NCBI GenBank assembly: GCA_030615705.1
Contig: JAUWYT010000080.1
Coordinates: 1 to 6,934 of the forward strand
Length of the DNA: 6,934 bases
Direction: 5' to 3'
Origin: Chloroflexota bacterium
GTDB taxonomy: Bacteria; Chloroflexota; Anaerolineae; VGOG01
The position numbers and the translations under genes are program-made. The notes under the pieces are model-generated. The model saw only the letters and a list, made by a program, of their open reading frames with translations, searched no databases and was not told where the DNA came from. Below, piece after piece: positions 5,658 to 6,934 of this stretch. Position 1 is the stretch's first letter. Each line of letters begins with the position of its first letter.

Positions 5658-6447
5658 TCATCGCCGTTACAATCAAGTTCCCACTGGTCTCTGGGTCGAA
5701 GGGCACGCCGGTCATGTCACCGTAACAAGCAAGGTCACCGAACCCTGCCGCTGTGATTGCGCTTGATAATTCGGCGTGCAACAGCGGGCGCAACGCGGTG
5801 GCTTCGACCTGCTGTGTCCATTCGCCCGCCTCGTCGCGCCGCAACGTGACGATGTTGAGAGTCAGGGTGCCGTCTGGGTTGAAATCGTAGAAACGCACAA
5901 AGAGCCATTCACGGTCACCCTCTTGGTGAGACTGCGGCCCCATCCAGCGCACACGGTCACGCATGATCGCGTCGAAGTTGCGCTTCTGGATGAGTAGCAG
6001 CCCGCCGGGTCGCAAAACGGCTGCAAAGTCGGTCAACGTTGAGTGCAGCGCGTCGGCGGTCAGCACGTGCGGCAGGCTGTTGCCGAGGCAGAACAAGGCA
6101 TCGAAGCCATTTCCCACTTTCTCCACCAATTCGCCAAAGCCGGCCACGACAAAGCGCGCCTCAGAGCCCACAGCGGCAGCGTTCTCCCGCGCCCGCTCGA
6201 CCATGCCCACGCTCAGGTCCGCACCGGTCACGTCGTAGCCCCGCCGCGCCAACTCAATGGCGTGCATCCCAGTGCCACAGGCCACGTCTAGTACGCAGCG
6301 TGCGCCGCTGGCAGTCAATTGCTGCTCGATGAAGGGGAGCTCATAGGCCAACCGCTCCTTCCAGTTGACAAAGCGGTCGTAGTCGACACTAAAGGGATCG
6401 TAGAGCGGTACGTGTCTACTTAAATCTTCATGTCGGGGGCACGCCAT
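5650..6447 (-). CDS. Class I SAM-dependent methyltransferase
   Basis: This 265-residue protein has a Rossmann-fold methyltransferase core. Motif I is VLDVACGTGMHAIEL (52-66), the acidic ribose-binding residue is D77 in VTGADLS, a catalytic-region motif is FDALFCLGNSLPHV, and LRPGGLLLIQKRNFD follows. The N-terminal YDRFVNWKERLAYELPFI recalls the methyltransferase 11/25 and glycine-sarcosine N-methyltransferase-like groups, but the substrate cannot be told from sequence. The ATG at 6447 has GAGGG about six nt upstream. The ferredoxin stop is 18 nt upstream and DUF166 overlaps its 3' end by 8 nt, so the three form one operon. A joint job in modifying a small molecule or cofactor is possible but unproven. 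Confidence 0.9.
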   Translation of the reverse strand: MACPRHEDLSRHVPLYDPFSVDYDRFVNWKERLAYELPFIEQQLTASGARCVLDVACGTGMHAIELARRGYDVTGADLSVGMVERARENAAAVGSEARFVVAGFGELVEKVGNGFDALFCLGNSLPHVLTADALHSTLTDFAAVLRPGGLLLIQKRNFDAIMRDRVRWMGPQSHQEGDREWLFVRFYDFNPDGTLTLNIVTLRRDEAGEWTQQVEATALRPLLHAELSSAITAAGFGDLACYGDMTGVPFDPETSGNLIVTAMNE

Positions 6448-6465
6448 TACGTTCCCTCGCCTTTT

Positions 6466-6858
6466 TCATCCGTGAATCAGCACCGGCAGGCAACGGGTGC
6501 AGACCCACAGGCTGGCGCCAGCCTTACGACAGGGGAGCAATATCCGGCTATCCTCACCCTGTCCACACACGTGACAGGTTTGCTCGATATAGGGCTTACC
6601 CCACTTTTCCATTTCGATTTCGGCCGCGTACTCGTCAAAAGCGACCGCCTCTCGTACCTCAATGCTCAACGCGCCGGTGGGACAGACACCCAGGCAAAAG
6701 CCGGCGCCGTCACACAATTCTTCGTGCAGCACACGCGCCTTGCCGCTGATAATCTGGATAGCGCCTTCGGCGCATGGTGACACACACACGCCGCAACCGT
6801 TGCACAGTTCTTCGTCAATGCGGACGATTTGACGACTCTTGGTTTGATGTTCTAACAT
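6466..6858 (-). CDS. Ferredoxin-like 4Fe-4S protein with C-terminal Cys4 motif
   Basis: The first half of this 130-residue protein is a two-cluster ferredoxin. The first motif is complete (C19, C22, C25, C29 in CNGCGVCVSPC). The second, CDGAGFCLGVCP, keeps C49, C55 and C59 but has A52 where the second cysteine belongs. I recall the same CDGxGxC pattern in a group of Fe-S proteins from anaerobes, so it is probably a family trait; the second cluster may be 3Fe-4S or have a non-Cys ligand. After a linker, C95xxC98, C110 and C120xxC123 form a zinc-ribbon or rubredoxin-like motif ending in CTRCLPVLIHG. The ATG at 6858 follows GGAG closely. Likely an electron carrier for the operon it begins within the window: methyltransferase and DUF166 follow directly. 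Partners are unknown. Confidence 0.88.
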   Translation of the reverse strand: MLEHQTKSRQIVRIDEELCNGCGVCVSPCAEGAIQIISGKARVLHEELCDGAGFCLGVCPTGALSIEVREAVAFDEYAAEIEMEKWGKPYIEQTCHVCGQGEDSRILLPCRKAGASLWVCTRCLPVLIHG

Positions 6859-6882
6859 GTTCTCCGTCTTTCCACTGATGAC

Positions 6883-6921
6883 GATTTGGCTTTATTCGCC
6901 AGCCATCATGGCTGCCAAATC
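6883..6921. repeat. Nested inverted repeats over a stop codon
   Basis: GATTTGGC (6883-6890) and GCCAAATC (6914-6921) form a perfect 8-bp inverted repeat enclosing the stop codon of the partial gene. Within it, CAGCCAT-C-ATGGCTG (6900-6914) is a 7-bp palindrome that shares one base with the outer arm, so the two stems compete. No T-run follows, so it is not a standard terminator. It may be chance or may tune read-through into the ferredoxin gene. Confidence 0.35.
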
Positions 6922-6934
6922 TTCTTCGACTGTA
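6892..6934 (-). CDS. Partial gene, last 13 codons only
   Basis: One frame entering from the right edge reads TVEEDLAAMMAGE and stops at TAA (6892-6894), 33 nt before the ferredoxin start. The spacing and orientation suggest that it is the upstream member of the ferredoxin-methyltransferase-DUF166 operon. The fragment is too short to name a family. Confidence 0.4.
   Translation of the reverse strand, partial: TVEEDLAAMMAGE

Overview
Every supported gene in this window lies on the minus strand, so transcription runs from high to low coordinates. The content is that of an anaerobe or microaerophile coping with oxygen and iron: a superoxide reductase, a flavodiiron protein, two ferritin-like iron proteins, a ZIP metal transporter, a YHS metal-domain protein and a nitroreductase. 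GC is moderately high by eye. The gaps hold short dispersed repeats (stretches reading CCCTGAGCCCATCGAAGGG, TTCGATACGCCTTCGGCTAC, and TTGGAGGTTGGA-type tracts) of kinds I associate with Chloroflexota (Anaerolineae-like) and similar environmental genomes. That placement is an inference and no marker gene is present to confirm it.

Layout in the direction of transcription. (1) 6934-4875: the last 13 codons of an unidentified gene, then a tight set of a ferredoxin with a C-terminal Cys4-type finger, a class I SAM methyltransferase, and a DUF166 protein whose start overlaps the methyltransferase stop by 8 nt. (2) 4804-3968: a likely promoter with a perfect TATAAT, then a class II superoxide reductase and an encapsulin-type ferritin-like protein (FLP). 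(3) 3989-3813: directly after the FLP, in another frame, about 31 codons match the C-terminus of an encapsulin shell protein, followed at once by a GGTTGGA-type repeat. The shell body is missing, so this looks like a deletion scar. (4) 3789-1506: a ferritin-like/VIT1 fusion (MbfA-like), a ZIP transporter, a dispersed repeat, and a nitroreductase broken by a one-base frameshift. (5) 1456-1318: a repeat-rich gap with terminal inverted repeats. (6) 1279-1: a 64-aa YHS protein and a class A flavodiiron protein cut by the window edge.

From family knowledge, superoxide reductase turns superoxide into peroxide using reduced rubredoxin or ferredoxin, and the flavodiiron protein reduces O2 (or NO) to water (or N2O). 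The FLP oxidises ferrous iron, normally inside an encapsulin cage, while the VIT1 fusion and ZIP protein move iron or other divalent metals across the membrane. Together they suggest a locus that limits Fenton chemistry by removing O2 and superoxide and by controlling free iron.

The strongest unexpected observation is the encapsulin remnant. The cargo ferritin is intact, but its cage gene at this locus seems reduced to its last ~30 codons.
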